Shown: positions 49,180 through 58,408 of the stretch, in pieces
Position numbering within the stretch: position 1 is the stretch's first letter
How the letters are laid out: each line of letters opens with the position of its first letter
Source of the DNA: JAZKJD01 sp040384585
GTDB lineage: Bacteria > Pseudomonadota > Gammaproteobacteria > Diplorickettsiales > Diplorickettsiaceae
Reading direction: 5' to 3'
DNA length: 64,000 bases
Assembly: GCA_040384585.1 (NCBI GenBank)
Contig: JAZKJD010000008.1
Coordinates: forward strand, 1-64,000
Program-made: the position numbers and the translations under genes
Notes under the pieces: generated by a model
The model's database searches: none
The model's input: the letters and a program-made list of their open reading frames with translations, nothing else
What the model was told of the DNA's origin: nothing

Positions 49180-51768
49180 ATGAAAAATACGGATTTCTCT
49201 CAACATACGCCTATGATACGTCAGTATCTAGGCATAAAAGAAAAATATGCAGATAAATTATTATTCTATCGGATGGGAGATTTTTATGAATTATTTTATG
49301 ACGATGCTATTAAAGCAGCCAAATTATTAAATATTACCTTAACCAAGCGTGGACAATCGAATGGCCAAAATATCCCTATGGCCGGCGTGCCTTTTCATAG
49401 TGTTGAAAGTTATTTAGCGAAGCTGGTTAAGCAAGGTGAATCAGTAGCAATTTGCGAGCAGATTTCTGATCCTGCTTCCGGAAAAGGCCCTATGGAAAGG
49501 TGCGTGACCCGTATTATTACTCCCGGAACACTCAGTGATGACGCATTATTAGAAGCGCAGCAAACTAATCTTTTGCTGGCGCTTACGCATAAGGATGCTC
49601 AATTTGGCTTAGCTTATTTAGAGATGGGAAGTGGTCAGTTGCATATCTTGCAAGTTAAGGGAGAAGAAGCGGTAGCCAGTGAGTTGGCACGCCTAAATCC
49701 TATTGAATTGTTAATTGATGAAACGTTTCGATTCGATCATTTATTAACGAGTTATAGAAATATACGTCGTAGACCCAGTTGGGAATTTGATTTAACATCG
49801 GCAACACATACTCTTACCCAGCAATTTCAAACACGAGACTTGAGTGGATTTGGTTGTCACGATTTGCCGCTGGCCATACAAGCTGTGGGTTGTTTACTCA
49901 ATTATGCCAAAGATACCCAGCAAATGAGTTTGCCACATATTCAACCGTTGTGCGTGGAGCGGCGCGAAGAAAGTATCATTCTAGATGCAACAACACGGCG
50001 TAATTTAGAATTATCAAGCAATTTACAAGGTGGAAAAAATAATACACTGCTGTCGGTTATTGATAAAACCGCCACGCCAATGGGTAGCCGTTTATTATAT
50101 CGCTGGATACATCGGCCTTTACGCGATATCTCATTGATTCAAGAGCGTCAAACTGCCATTCAACATTTAGTCAATGCGCAGGCTTATTCCAGCTTACATA
50201 CTGTTTTACAGGCGATAGGAGATATTGAGCGTATTGTTACGCGTATTGGTTTAAAATCAGCAAGGCCCCGAGACTTAGTGCAATTACGTTCCGCTGTAGC
50301 AAGTTTACCGGATGTCCACAATAAATTGGCTTGTCTCTATTCTGTTAGCGATGAAAATAAGTCGGATTTACTTGCGTGCTTAGGTCAGCATATTAAAACT
50401 TTCCCTGCATTATTTTCTTTATTGCAGCGAGCCATTGTTGAAAATCCCCCCGTCGTTATTCGTGAAGGCGGTGTAATAGCAAAAGGCTACCAACCTGAAT
50501 TGGACGAACTACAAGCACTGAGTGAGAATGCTGGGCAATATCTTATCGATCTGGAAAAGCGTGAGCGAGAAAAATCCGGCATTAGCACACTCAAAGTCGG
50601 TTTTAATCGAGTTCATGGCTATCATATTGAGATAAGTCGTGGGCAGGCAAAACAGGCGCCTAGTCACTATATTCGGCGACAAACCTTAACCAATGCCGAA
50701 CGATTCATTACACCTGAATTAAAGGAATTTGAAGATAAAGCACTTAGCGCACGTTCTAGAGCGTTACGTTTAGAAAAAAAATTATATGATGAATTACTAG
50801 TTAAATTACTGGTTCATCTTAATGATTTACAAAAGACCACGAATGCCTTGGCGCAACTCGATGTTCTGGTGTGTTTCGCTGAACGTGCGGTAACGCTAAA
50901 TTTGGTATGTCCGCAATTAACCAAGGATCCCGGCATTCACATTGAAGGTGGACGTCACCTCGTCATTGAACAGGCAATTGATGTGCCGTTCGTGGCGAAT
51001 GACTGTAGACTAATGCCAGAACAACGCTTATTAATTATCACGGGCCCTAATATGGGTGGTAAATCGACTTACATGCGCCAAACAGCCTTAATTTGTTTAC
51101 TCGCTATGATAGGATGTTTTGTTCCTGCCAAAAGTGCCTCAATAGGTCCCATTGATCGACTTTTTACTCGAATCGGTGCTGCTGACGATCTGGCGGGTGG
51201 TCGTTCAACCTTTATGGTAGAAATGGCCGAAACCGCTTCGATTTTACATAATGCCACTGAACAAAGCGTAGTTATTATGGATGAAATTGGCCGTGGTACC
51301 AGCACCTTCGATGGCTTGGCGCTTGCTTTTTCTTGTGCTGAATATTTAGCAAATAAAATTCGATCTTATACGTTATTTGCGACTCATTATTTTGAACTTA
51401 CGGAGCTTGCTGAAACAATAGCGGGAATCGCTAACTATCATTTAAAGGCCATGGAGCATAACGATAAAATAGTATTTTTATATACGGTTAATGAAGGTCC
51501 CGCCAATCAAAGTTATGGATTACAGGTAGCGCAACTCGCAGGTGTTCCTAAACCTGTTATCGAACGCGCTAAAGAGAAACTGGCAGTATTGGAGCAGAAT
51601 GCGTATTTATCCCAAAAAACATCGCTAATGCTTCCCGTATCGGTAAAAAAATCAATTTCTGATCCTATTACGGAGTTACTGGAACATACCGAACCTGATC
51701 ATTTAGCACCCAAAGAAGCACTTGAAATACTTTATCGCTTAAAATCCTTGCAAGGAATTGATGTATGA
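49180..51768 (+). CDS. mutS: DNA mismatch repair protein MutS
   Basis: Full-length MutS (862 aa). The mismatch-reading FxE motif is in MGDFYELFYDD near residues 34-45, the Walker A in GPNMGGKSTYMRQ, the Walker B in VVIMDEIGRGTSTFDG, and the ATPase/dimer segment in FATHYFELTEL. It overlaps pssA by 4 nt. The gene is intact, so the repeats here did not disable mismatch repair through this gene. Confidence 0.97.
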   Translation: MKNTDFSQHTPMIRQYLGIKEKYADKLLFYRMGDFYELFYDDAIKAAKLLNITLTKRGQSNGQNIPMAGVPFHSVESYLAKLVKQGESVAICEQISDPASGKGPMERCVTRIITPGTLSDDALLEAQQTNLLLALTHKDAQFGLAYLEMGSGQLHILQVKGEEAVASELARLNPIELLIDETFRFDHLLTSYRNIRRRPSWEFDLTSATHTLTQQFQTRDLSGFGCHDLPLAIQAVGCLLNYAKDTQQMSLPHIQPLCVERREESIILDATTRRNLELSSNLQGGKNNTLLSVIDKTATPMGSRLLYRWIHRPLRDISLIQERQTAIQHLVNAQAYSSLHTVLQAIGDIERIVTRIGLKSARPRDLVQLRSAVASLPDVHNKLACLYSVSDENKSDLLACLGQHIKTFPALFSLLQRAIVENPPVVIREGGVIAKGYQPELDELQALSENAGQYLIDLEKREREKSGISTLKVGFNRVHGYHIEISRGQAKQAPSHYIRRQTLTNAERFITPELKEFEDKALSARSRALRLEKKLYDELLVKLLVHLNDLQKTTNALAQLDVLVCFAERAVTLNLVCPQLTKDPGIHIEGGRHLVIEQAIDVPFVANDCRLMPEQRLLIITGPNMGGKSTYMRQTALICLLAMIGCFVPAKSASIGPIDRLFTRIGAADDLAGGRSTFMVEMAETASILHNATEQSVVIMDEIGRGTSTFDGLALAFSCAEYLANKIRSYTLFATHYFELTELAETIAGIANYHLKAMEHNDKIVFLYTVNEGPANQSYGLQVAQLAGVPKPVIERAKEKLAVLEQNAYLSQKTSLMLPVSVKKSISDPITELLEHTEPDHLAPKEALEILYRLKSLQGIDV

Positions 51769-52628
51769 ATAAACTAGCCTTTGATCCTGGCAACGAAATA
51801 TTTGAGTCTAATCGCAATGAGCTGCCGCCAACACAATCAGTACAAGCGGATAAGACAAACCGTATTGAATCAGAAGAGGGTGATAGACAAGCTGTTTATC
51901 GTCGTCGAGGTATTTATTTACTCCCCAATTTATTCACTATTGCTGGATTGTTTGCTGGTTTTTACGCGATTGTAACGGCGATGGAAGGTTATTTTAGTAA
52001 TGCAGCCATTGCGATTTTCGTTGCGATGATTATGGATTTTTTTGATGGTCGTGTTGCTCGTTTAACGAATACACAAAGTGCTTTTGGTGCAGAATTAGAT
52101 AGTTTATCCGATATGGTTTCTTTTGGTGTTGCCCCCGCATTGGTTGTATACAGTTGGTCTTTAGAAAGTTTAGGGAAATTGGGTTGGTTGGCGGCCTTCA
52201 TATTTGCTGCCGCGGGCGCATTGCGTTTGGCACGTTTCAACACACAAGCGCAGATAAGTGATAAGCGTTACTTTCAGGGCCTCCCTATTCCAGCAGCAGC
52301 CGGTATCTTAGCTAGCATGGTTTGGCTAAGTGTTGATTCTGAAATTCCAGGACAAATAGTAGATAGGGTCGCTGCTGTATTAGCAGTGCTAACGGCGATT
52401 TTGATGGTGAGTAATATTCGTTATTATTCTTTTAAAGAAATCGACTTGAAGGGTCGCGTTCCTTTTGTGGCTATCTTGTTAGTAGTACTTGCTTTTGTCG
52501 GTATTTCGCTGGATCCTCCAAAAATACTTTTTTTGCTATTTTTTTGCTATGGCATTTCTGGCCCCGTGCTGACACTTCTTGCATTACATAGAAAGCGTGC
52601 ACTACGTAAAAAACATAGTGGCAAGTAA
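51765..52628 (+). CDS. pssA: CDP-diacylglycerol-serine O-phosphatidyltransferase
   Basis: A 287-aa type II, multi-pass membrane PssA. The CDP-alcohol phosphotransferase motif DFFDGRVARLTNTQSAFGAE with LDSLSDM is complete. An N-terminal hydrophilic extension of about 40 residues precedes the RRGIYLLPNLFT start of the core. It makes phosphatidylserine for Psd. A 4-nt overlap links it to mutS, an unusual pairing. Confidence 0.95.
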   Translation: MNKLAFDPGNEIFESNRNELPPTQSVQADKTNRIESEEGDRQAVYRRRGIYLLPNLFTIAGLFAGFYAIVTAMEGYFSNAAIAIFVAMIMDFFDGRVARLTNTQSAFGAELDSLSDMVSFGVAPALVVYSWSLESLGKLGWLAAFIFAAAGALRLARFNTQAQISDKRYFQGLPIPAAAGILASMVWLSVDSEIPGQIVDRVAAVLAVLTAILMVSNIRYYSFKEIDLKGRVPFVAILLVVLAFVGISLDPPKILFLLFFCYGISGPVLTLLALHRKRALRKKHSGK

Positions 52629-52679
52629 ATGACGCATTTTATGTATTAAATAGTCCAATTCGTGGACCTGTCAATTTTG

Positions 52680-52803
52680 GCACAGGACAAAAAAATTCTT
52701 GGCACGGGTCCTGCCAGCGAATGCACTTTTTTTGCTGGCTTGCGCCAAAAAAAGAAGTTGCATTCACTGGCACCCGTGCTGCTTTTTAATTTTTGTACTG
52801 TGC
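52680..52803. repeat. Family A repeat, inverted copy A6
   Basis: A 124-bp element with ends GCACAGGACAAAAA and TTTTTGTACTGTGC. The core is inverted relative to A4 (GGCACGGGTCCTGCCAGCG; GCTGGCTTGCGCC). It lies between pssA and the convergent trpS. Confidence 0.9.
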
Positions 52804-52840
52804 TGAACTTGTCAATGGTACGCTTACCTTTTAATGATTT

Positions 52841-53929
52841 CTAGGTTAATTCAAGTTCACGTGTAAAATAATCCTGCCGCATCGCTTTTTTGGCCTTCAT
52901 TAAGGTATCCTCAGCCAGTTCATTGGCGCGCTCTGTACCCTGCTTTAAAATGTTTATTACTGCCACAGGATCTTTTTCATAGAGTTTTCGCCGTTCACGC
53001 ATAGGTTGTGTTAACGCTACTAGGATTTCGATCAGTCTATGTTTACAATCAACATCTTTGATTTGGCCTTGGCGATATTTTTCTTCTGCTTCCTTGACCC
53101 AAGCTTTATCCGGGTTGAAGACTTCGTGAAAAATCCATAAAGGGTTATTTTCCGTGGAGCCGGGATCTGATGCGCGTAATCGTTTTGGATCGGTATACAT
53201 CCCCATGACTTTTTTAGATATCGTATCCGCATCATCGCTAAGATAAATAGCATTGTGTAGTGATTTACTCATCTTTGGCAGTACACCCTCCTTGTTGGGT
53301 CCGCCCGTACCGACTAAACGTTTTATAGGGCTTAGTTTCGCTTGGATAATGGGAAATAATCCCCCTTTTGTAAGATAATCTTCATCTTTAGTTTGTGGGT
53401 CAACACCGCAATACAGTTGGTTAAATCGACGAGCACACTCGCGTGCCATTTCCAGATGGGCGACTTGATCTTCACCAACAGGAACGAGTTTTGGACGGAA
53501 GGCGAGGATATCGGCTATTTGACCCACAGGGTATAACAAAAAGCCAAAAGGATAATTATCGCCTAGGTTTTTATTACGTATTTCATCTTTTACTGTCGGA
53601 TTTCTCATGACACGAGGAAATGAAAGTAACATGCTGAAAAACCAGCTGAGTTCTGCAATAGCGGGGACTTCAGATTGTATAAAAATAATACTTTGTTTTG
53701 GATCAATACCAACAGAGAGATAATCTAGGGCGATGTCTAAAGTGTTCTGGCGAATTTCCATAGGAAATTCAGCCCGTGTTGTAAAGGCATGAACATTAGC
53801 GATGATAAAATAACATTCATAGTCTTTCTGCAAGGCCAGACGTGTTTCCAAGCAACCTACCCAATGACCTAGGTGGAGTTTCCCGGTGGGGGTGTCACCA
53901 GAAAGTAAACGGGGTTTATAGGATTTCAT
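52841..53929 (-). CDS. trpS: Tryptophanyl-tRNA synthetase
   Basis: A 362-aa class I synthetase charging tRNA-Trp. The HIGH-type motif is GKLHLGHWVG and the KMSKS motif is VLPKMSKSLHNA. DQVAHLEMARE is a conserved substrate segment. It is somewhat longer than the 334 aa of E. coli TrpS, partly from a C-terminal helical extension. It lies alone. Confidence 0.96.
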   Translation of the reverse strand: MKSYKPRLLSGDTPTGKLHLGHWVGCLETRLALQKDYECYFIIANVHAFTTRAEFPMEIRQNTLDIALDYLSVGIDPKQSIIFIQSEVPAIAELSWFFSMLLSFPRVMRNPTVKDEIRNKNLGDNYPFGFLLYPVGQIADILAFRPKLVPVGEDQVAHLEMARECARRFNQLYCGVDPQTKDEDYLTKGGLFPIIQAKLSPIKRLVGTGGPNKEGVLPKMSKSLHNAIYLSDDADTISKKVMGMYTDPKRLRASDPGSTENNPLWIFHEVFNPDKAWVKEAEEKYRQGQIKDVDCKHRLIEILVALTQPMRERRKLYEKDPVAVINILKQGTERANELAEDTLMKAKKAMRQDYFTRELELT

Positions 53930-53989
53930 CGAGATTATTATATACTACTTGCGATTGAAATCGCGAGTTACCTACCGTGCCACTTTTTA

Positions 53990-54010
53990 TTTTTTGTAGC
54001 GTGCAAAGGT
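53990..54010. repeat. Element P end fragment
   Basis: TTTTTTGTAGCGTGCAAAGG repeats the right end of element P (15163-15182). No second end is found nearby. Confidence 0.5.
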
Positions 54011-54105
54011 TTCTTTTCCTATAAAATAATTCGTTAAGAAATTGATAATAAATGTGTGATAAGCTTCAGGAATAATATTTCTGATTGTAGATCGGTGGGT
54101 GTTTC

Positions 54106-55020
54106 ATGAGCAAACAAAGCGAACAATTTAAACCAATAGATTATCTACATCAAGCTTATGACTTTTTATCAAAAGATTTAGAAAAATATAAAGATGGCAA
54201 ACAATTTAATATAGATTTATCACGAGGTGACGTTTCTCTTGTCGTTGATGGGATAGCTACGTTTTCTAGTCGTAGTGAGAAACTAAATACTAAAGATGCT
54301 GGCATGGAAAGAAAGTTTATGAGCCTTATAGAGGACGTGAATCCTGCGTTAGAGATTGCAATGAAAACAATGCTACACCAGGCGGGGCCTCTTTTTTCTG
54401 CTAGTTGTGTAATCAATAATTTGCTTTTCCCTAAAACAGGTATGGTTTATCAAGTAGGAAATAATTATAAACGTAGTCACATTATCCATGTGGAGAATGG
54501 CGAAGTTTTTGTAACGGAAATAGTTGCATACAAAGCCTTAAATATATTGCCTGTTGAAAATGCAAGCAATATTGATTTATCCACACCAGTGGGTAAATGC
54601 AATGAGCTTCTTACACAAAGACAAAAAGAAGTATTAGAAATGCGCAGAACTTTTGTTTTAAAAATGTTCTTTATAGATGAAACAGCTAGTTTTAATCAAA
54701 CTTTCTATACCTTAGATCTAAAAGATCCATTTTTTATTTCAGTTAAATATAAACTTAGCTATTGTCCTGAACAGAAAAATTATGAATTGGTTAAACCTTC
54801 TGAAAATGATGTTATCGTCGGTACCCCAGATAAATGCATTGAAGATTTACTTTTTAAAAATTTTAGTGAACCCGATGGGATGATTGCTAGATTTGCACAG
54901 CTCATAAAGGACATCATTGCAATACTAGATAAATTCTTCAATGTGACAGAGTTCAGCGGAAACACACCCCCTAGTGCAAGCGTAACACGGCAGCCGCTGT
55001 GTCCGAGAGCGAGAATGTAG
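54106..55020 (+). CDS. Hypothetical protein
   Basis: A 304-aa protein with an ATG after GGTGGGTG. I do not recognise the family. There is no signal peptide. The first 220 residues look like a folded alpha/beta protein (FNIDLSRGDVSLVVDGIATFSS; KRSHIIHVENGEVFVTEIVA), and the last 20 residues (SASVTRQPLCPRARM) look unlike the rest and may be newly acquired read-through. The AT-rich composition and lack of neighbours suggest an accessory, perhaps effector, gene. Confidence 0.65.
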   Translation: MSKQSEQFKPIDYLHQAYDFLSKDLEKYKDGKQFNIDLSRGDVSLVVDGIATFSSRSEKLNTKDAGMERKFMSLIEDVNPALEIAMKTMLHQAGPLFSASCVINNLLFPKTGMVYQVGNNYKRSHIIHVENGEVFVTEIVAYKALNILPVENASNIDLSTPVGKCNELLTQRQKEVLEMRRTFVLKMFFIDETASFNQTFYTLDLKDPFFISVKYKLSYCPEQKNYELVKPSENDVIVGTPDKCIEDLLFKNFSEPDGMIARFAQLIKDIIAILDKFFNVTEFSGNTPPSASVTRQPLCPRARM

Positions 55021-55143
55021 AGTTTTTCAGGAAGGTGCCGAAATTCAGGTTTGCGACTCAAATGCGATCCATGTTGCCTCCGTATTTTATCTATTATCTA
55101 TGCTAATATATCGGCTTCTTGTTTAGCCAAGGGGTGTGGTTTT

Positions 55144-56715
55144 ATGTCATCCATCCAGAGTTCAACGCTTTCATCGTCTAAAAATTTCATTGATCTTTCT
55201 ACGAATGAGCTCATTAAGTTTGCTGTCGGACGTAAAGAAGGTGTGATTGCTGCTAATGGCGCTTTATCTGTTACCACTGGAAAGAGAACGGGTCGCTCGC
55301 CTAAAGATAAGTTTATCGTTAGGGAGCCGAATACCGAGAAAGATATTGATTGGGGCCCCATTAATCAAGCGCTTTCAGAAGAACGTTTTCATGCCTTGTG
55401 GCAACGAGCAGAATCATACACAAAAGAAATCGATTTATTTATTTCTAATCTGCAAGTCGGTGCTGATTCCAATAGCTACTTACCAGTAAAAGTTATCACG
55501 GAATATGCTTGGCATAATTTGTTTGCTAGACAGTTATTTATTCGTCCGGAAAATTTTCACGGAAAAGGCGATAAACCGGAATGGACGATTTTAAGTCTAC
55601 CCGGTCTTAAAACGGATCCCCAGCGTGAGGGTGTCAATAGTGATGCGACTTTAGTTATCCATCTCACCGAACGTAAGGTTTTATTATGTGGGCATCGTTA
55701 TGCGGGTGAAATCAAAAAGGCCATGTTCTCAGTGTTAAATTATTTATTGCCCGCGCAAGATGTGTTGCCTATGCATTGTTCTGCAAATGTTGGGAAGCAG
55801 GGCGACGTGGCTTTGTTTTTTGGTTTATCAGGAACAGGAAAAACAACGTTGTCTGCCGATCCGGAACGTTACTTAATCGGAGATGATGAACATGGATGGA
55901 GTGAGAATAGCGTTTTTAATTTCGAAGGCGGTTGTTATGCTAAATGTATTGATCTCTCGAAAGAGCGCGAGCCAGTGATTTGGAATGCTATTCGTCATGG
56001 GGCGGTGATGGAAAATGTTGTGTTAGATCCTAAAACCTTAGAGCCTGATTATAAAGATGCTAGCTTAACTCAAAATACACGAGTTGCTTATCCATTAGAT
56101 TTTATTGCGCTGCGCGCACCCGAAAATCGTGTGGATCGTTTGCCCAATGCGGTAATCTTTTTAAGTTGTGACTTATATGGTGTATTGCCACCCGTGGCGC
56201 GTTTGAACCACGAACAAGCCGCCTATTATTTTTTAAGTGGATATACTGCGCTGGTAGGTAGTACAGAAGTCGGACAGACTGATCCCATTAAAACGACATT
56301 TAGTACGTGTTTCGGCGCTCCTTTTTTTCCGCGACCCGCTAAGGTCTATGCGGAATTACTGATAAAACGCTTGAAAACTAGTCATGCAAATGTTTATCTC
56401 GTGAATACAGGATGGACAGGAGGCCCTTATGGTCAAGGGCAGCGTTTTCCTATTCCCGACACGCGTGCCGTCATTCATGCTATTTTAAATGGCGAATTAG
56501 TCTCAGCGGAATATAGTATTTTGCCAGGTTTTAATGTTGCCATTCCTAAACAGCTGAAAGGTGTTGACTCTTGCTTATTAAATCCAAAACAAGCCTGGGA
56601 TGACCCCGCCGAGTATGATATACAAGCCAAGGAATTAATTGATAAATTTATCGACAACTTTAAGAAATTTGAAGTTAGTAAAGAAATTCGCGAAGCAGGG
56701 CCTACTCTCAATTAA
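55144..56715 (+). CDS. pckA: Phosphoenolpyruvate carboxykinase (ATP)
   Basis: PckA (523 aa) converts oxaloacetate to PEP, the entry to gluconeogenesis. It has the N-terminal TGKRTGRSPKDKF substrate motif, the P-loop GLSGTGKTTLS and the DDEHGWSE metal site. ATG 55144 behind AAGGGGTG is chosen; the frame extends to 55051 with unrelated residues. The stop overlaps the convergent proC stop by 4 nt. Confidence 0.97.
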   Translation: MSSIQSSTLSSSKNFIDLSTNELIKFAVGRKEGVIAANGALSVTTGKRTGRSPKDKFIVREPNTEKDIDWGPINQALSEERFHALWQRAESYTKEIDLFISNLQVGADSNSYLPVKVITEYAWHNLFARQLFIRPENFHGKGDKPEWTILSLPGLKTDPQREGVNSDATLVIHLTERKVLLCGHRYAGEIKKAMFSVLNYLLPAQDVLPMHCSANVGKQGDVALFFGLSGTGKTTLSADPERYLIGDDEHGWSENSVFNFEGGCYAKCIDLSKEREPVIWNAIRHGAVMENVVLDPKTLEPDYKDASLTQNTRVAYPLDFIALRAPENRVDRLPNAVIFLSCDLYGVLPPVARLNHEQAAYYFLSGYTALVGSTEVGQTDPIKTTFSTCFGAPFFPRPAKVYAELLIKRLKTSHANVYLVNTGWTGGPYGQGQRFPIPDTRAVIHAILNGELVSAEYSILPGFNVAIPKQLKGVDSCLLNPKQAWDDPAEYDIQAKELIDKFIDNFKKFEVSKEIREAGPTLN

Positions 56716-57665
56716 GCTTCACGTTGAAACTGATCGGCCAAGTCTTCGGCACGTTGTTTGGCAGCTAACATTGCCTTTTTAATTAATTCAGAAAAATGAC
56801 CTTGTTCAAAAACATTTAGGGCTGCTTGCGTTGTTCCGCCGGGGGAAGTGACGTTTTGTTTTAGCTCATCAATGGATTTTTTGCTTTCAATCGCCATACG
56901 AGTAGCGCCTAATGCAGTTTGTAGGCTTAATAATGTCGCAGTTTCTTTGGACAAGCCTAGTTCAAGTCCTGCTTTCTGTAAAGCGTCGATAAATAAAAAA
57001 AAGTAAGCAGGGCCGCTGCCTGATAATGCGGCGACACTATCTATTTCCTTTTCCGTTTTAAGCCATACGACGATTCCTACACTGCAGAATAGTGATTCAG
57101 CAGTATTTTTTTGTAGTGTAGAGCAATGAGGGTTTGCTAATAATCCTGTTGCGCCACAGCCTAGCAGCGCCGGTGTGTTCGGCATGCACCGCACGATTGG
57201 AATGGCATTGTCTTGAAGATAAGCTTGCAGCGTTTTTAAGTTGATTGCTGCAGCAATAGAAATAACCAAAGGTTTTTTTTCTTGAATAAGATCAGCGATT
57301 CCAGCCGTTACCTGCTTTAAAACTTGAGGCTTTACCGCTAGTACGACGATATCAACTTGTTTAACAAGTAAGCGATTATCTGTGCTGGTATGAATATTTA
57401 AATTTTTTAGATTATCTAGTTGTTCTGAAGTCGTATTCGTGGCCCAAATATGATGTGCATCATAACCATCTGCTAATAAACCCAAGATTAGGCTGTTTGC
57501 CATGTTACCTGCGCCAATGAAGCCGATAGTTATACTCTTCGCACTTGAATTTTCGGCTGCGTTCCCGCTCAGCTCGCAATCCTCATGGTTGTTATATACA
57601 CTCCGGTTGCTCATTTTCGCGGCGCCTTGCCGAAAACTCGATTGCTTTGAGTATAAATTTTTCAT
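56712..57665 (-). CDS. proC: Pyrroline-5-carboxylate reductase with repeat-encoded N-terminal insert
   Basis: ProC (317 aa) makes proline from pyrroline-5-carboxylate. The NAD(P)-binding GFIGAGNM, normally at residue 5 or so, here begins at about residue 48, and the C-terminal LKQNVTSPGGTTQAAL signature is intact. Residues 4-45 are encoded by repeat C7. Removing 123 bp (41 codons), keeping one TA, restores MKNLTIGFIGAGNMA. There is a 4-nt overlap with the upstream murU-like gene. The insert is basic, Ser/Asn-rich and probably disordered. Confidence 0.92.
   Translation of the reverse strand: MKNLYSKQSSFRQGAAKMSNRSVYNNHEDCELSGNAAENSSAKSITIGFIGAGNMANSLILGLLADGYDAHHIWATNTTSEQLDNLKNLNIHTSTDNRLLVKQVDIVVLAVKPQVLKQVTAGIADLIQEKKPLVISIAAAINLKTLQAYLQDNAIPIVRCMPNTPALLGCGATGLLANPHCSTLQKNTAESLFCSVGIVVWLKTEKEIDSVAALSGSGPAYFFLFIDALQKAGLELGLSKETATLLSLQTALGATRMAIESKKSIDELKQNVTSPGGTTQAALNVFEQGHFSELIKKAMLAAKQRAEDLADQFQREA
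57531..57655. repeat. Family C repeat C7 inside proC
   Basis: A 125-bp element with TATACTC...GAGTATA ends, TTCGCACTTGAATTTTCGGC on the left and GCCGAAAACTCGATTGCTTT on the right, forming one long imperfect hairpin. It lies wholly inside the proC reading frame and keeps it open. Confidence 0.88.
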
Positions 57666-58408
57666 ATTTTTTGTTTCAAATAATGTTCAAGACGTTGTAA
57701 CTCATTTAACGTTCCCACATTAAACCATATCCCATCTTGGTAGTATTCACCGGTGACTTTTTCTTCGTTTATACCTTTGTATAGTACTGCCGACAAAGGG
57801 AACGATTCTGATTTATACCCTTCACCTTTCAAGATGTGGTGTTGTTGCACATCGGGGCTCACGTGCTTGGGTATATAGTTCTCAAATAAAGTAGGACGAA
57901 AAATAGCAAAACTAGCAAAGGTGAGTTTCGGTGAGCCAGTTAATGTTAAAAGATCATTAGGCAGAAGATGAAAGTCACCTTTTGGATGGAAGCTTGGATT
58001 ATCGACTAATATCAGATGTGCTTGTGTGCCTTGTAGGGAATCTAGCGTTTGGCATGCTAGTTTTTCTATAGGATAATTGGTATAAATATCAGCGCTTAAT
58101 ACTATAAAAGGATCGCTTCCTAAAAGAGGTAATGCTTGGCAGATTCCTCCCCCTGTTTCAAGAGCGGTCGGTTCAAAGGAGTACTCAATATTAACGCCAT
58201 AGCGATGGCCATTTTTTAAGGCTTCAATGATTTGCTTAGCGCGATAAGAGACATTAATAACAATGTCTTGAATGCCGGCGTCTGCTAATTTTAGGAGTTG
58301 ATGTGCAATAAAAGGACGGCCTACAATGGGAAGTAAAGGTTTAGGTATTTCATCGGTTAATGGTCGCATACGTAAACCTCGACCTGCGGCAAGTATCATC
58401 GCTTTCAT
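57662..58408 (-). CDS. murU: MurU-like nucleotidyltransferase
   Basis: A 248-aa sugar-1-phosphate nucleotidyltransferase with the N-terminal MILAAGRGLRMRPLTDEIPKPLLP motif. Paired with an AmgK-like kinase, it is probably MurU, making UDP-MurNAc from MurNAc-1-phosphate and thus recycling peptidoglycan. Mannose-1-phosphate guanylyltransferase is the alternative. It overlaps the amgK-like gene and proC by 4 nt each. Confidence 0.85.
   Translation of the reverse strand: MKAMILAAGRGLRMRPLTDEIPKPLLPIVGRPFIAHQLLKLADAGIQDIVINVSYRAKQIIEALKNGHRYGVNIEYSFEPTALETGGGICQALPLLGSDPFIVLSADIYTNYPIEKLACQTLDSLQGTQAHLILVDNPSFHPKGDFHLLPNDLLTLTGSPKLTFASFAIFRPTLFENYIPKHVSPDVQQHHILKGEGYKSESFPLSAVLYKGINEEKVTGEYYQDGIWFNVGTLNELQRLEHYLKQKI

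Noticed and set aside
51765..52628. Mobile origin of mutS-pssA overlap
   Set aside because: Both genes look vertically inherited with normal composition; the overlap is unusual but no transfer signal is visible.
52662..52844. 60-aa frame on the + strand after pssA
   Set aside because: It consists almost entirely of repeat A6 and reads through its palindrome; no ribosome-binding site.
55051..55143. 31-residue N-terminal extension of PckA
   Set aside because: No homology to PckA and a better ribosome-binding site precedes 55144.
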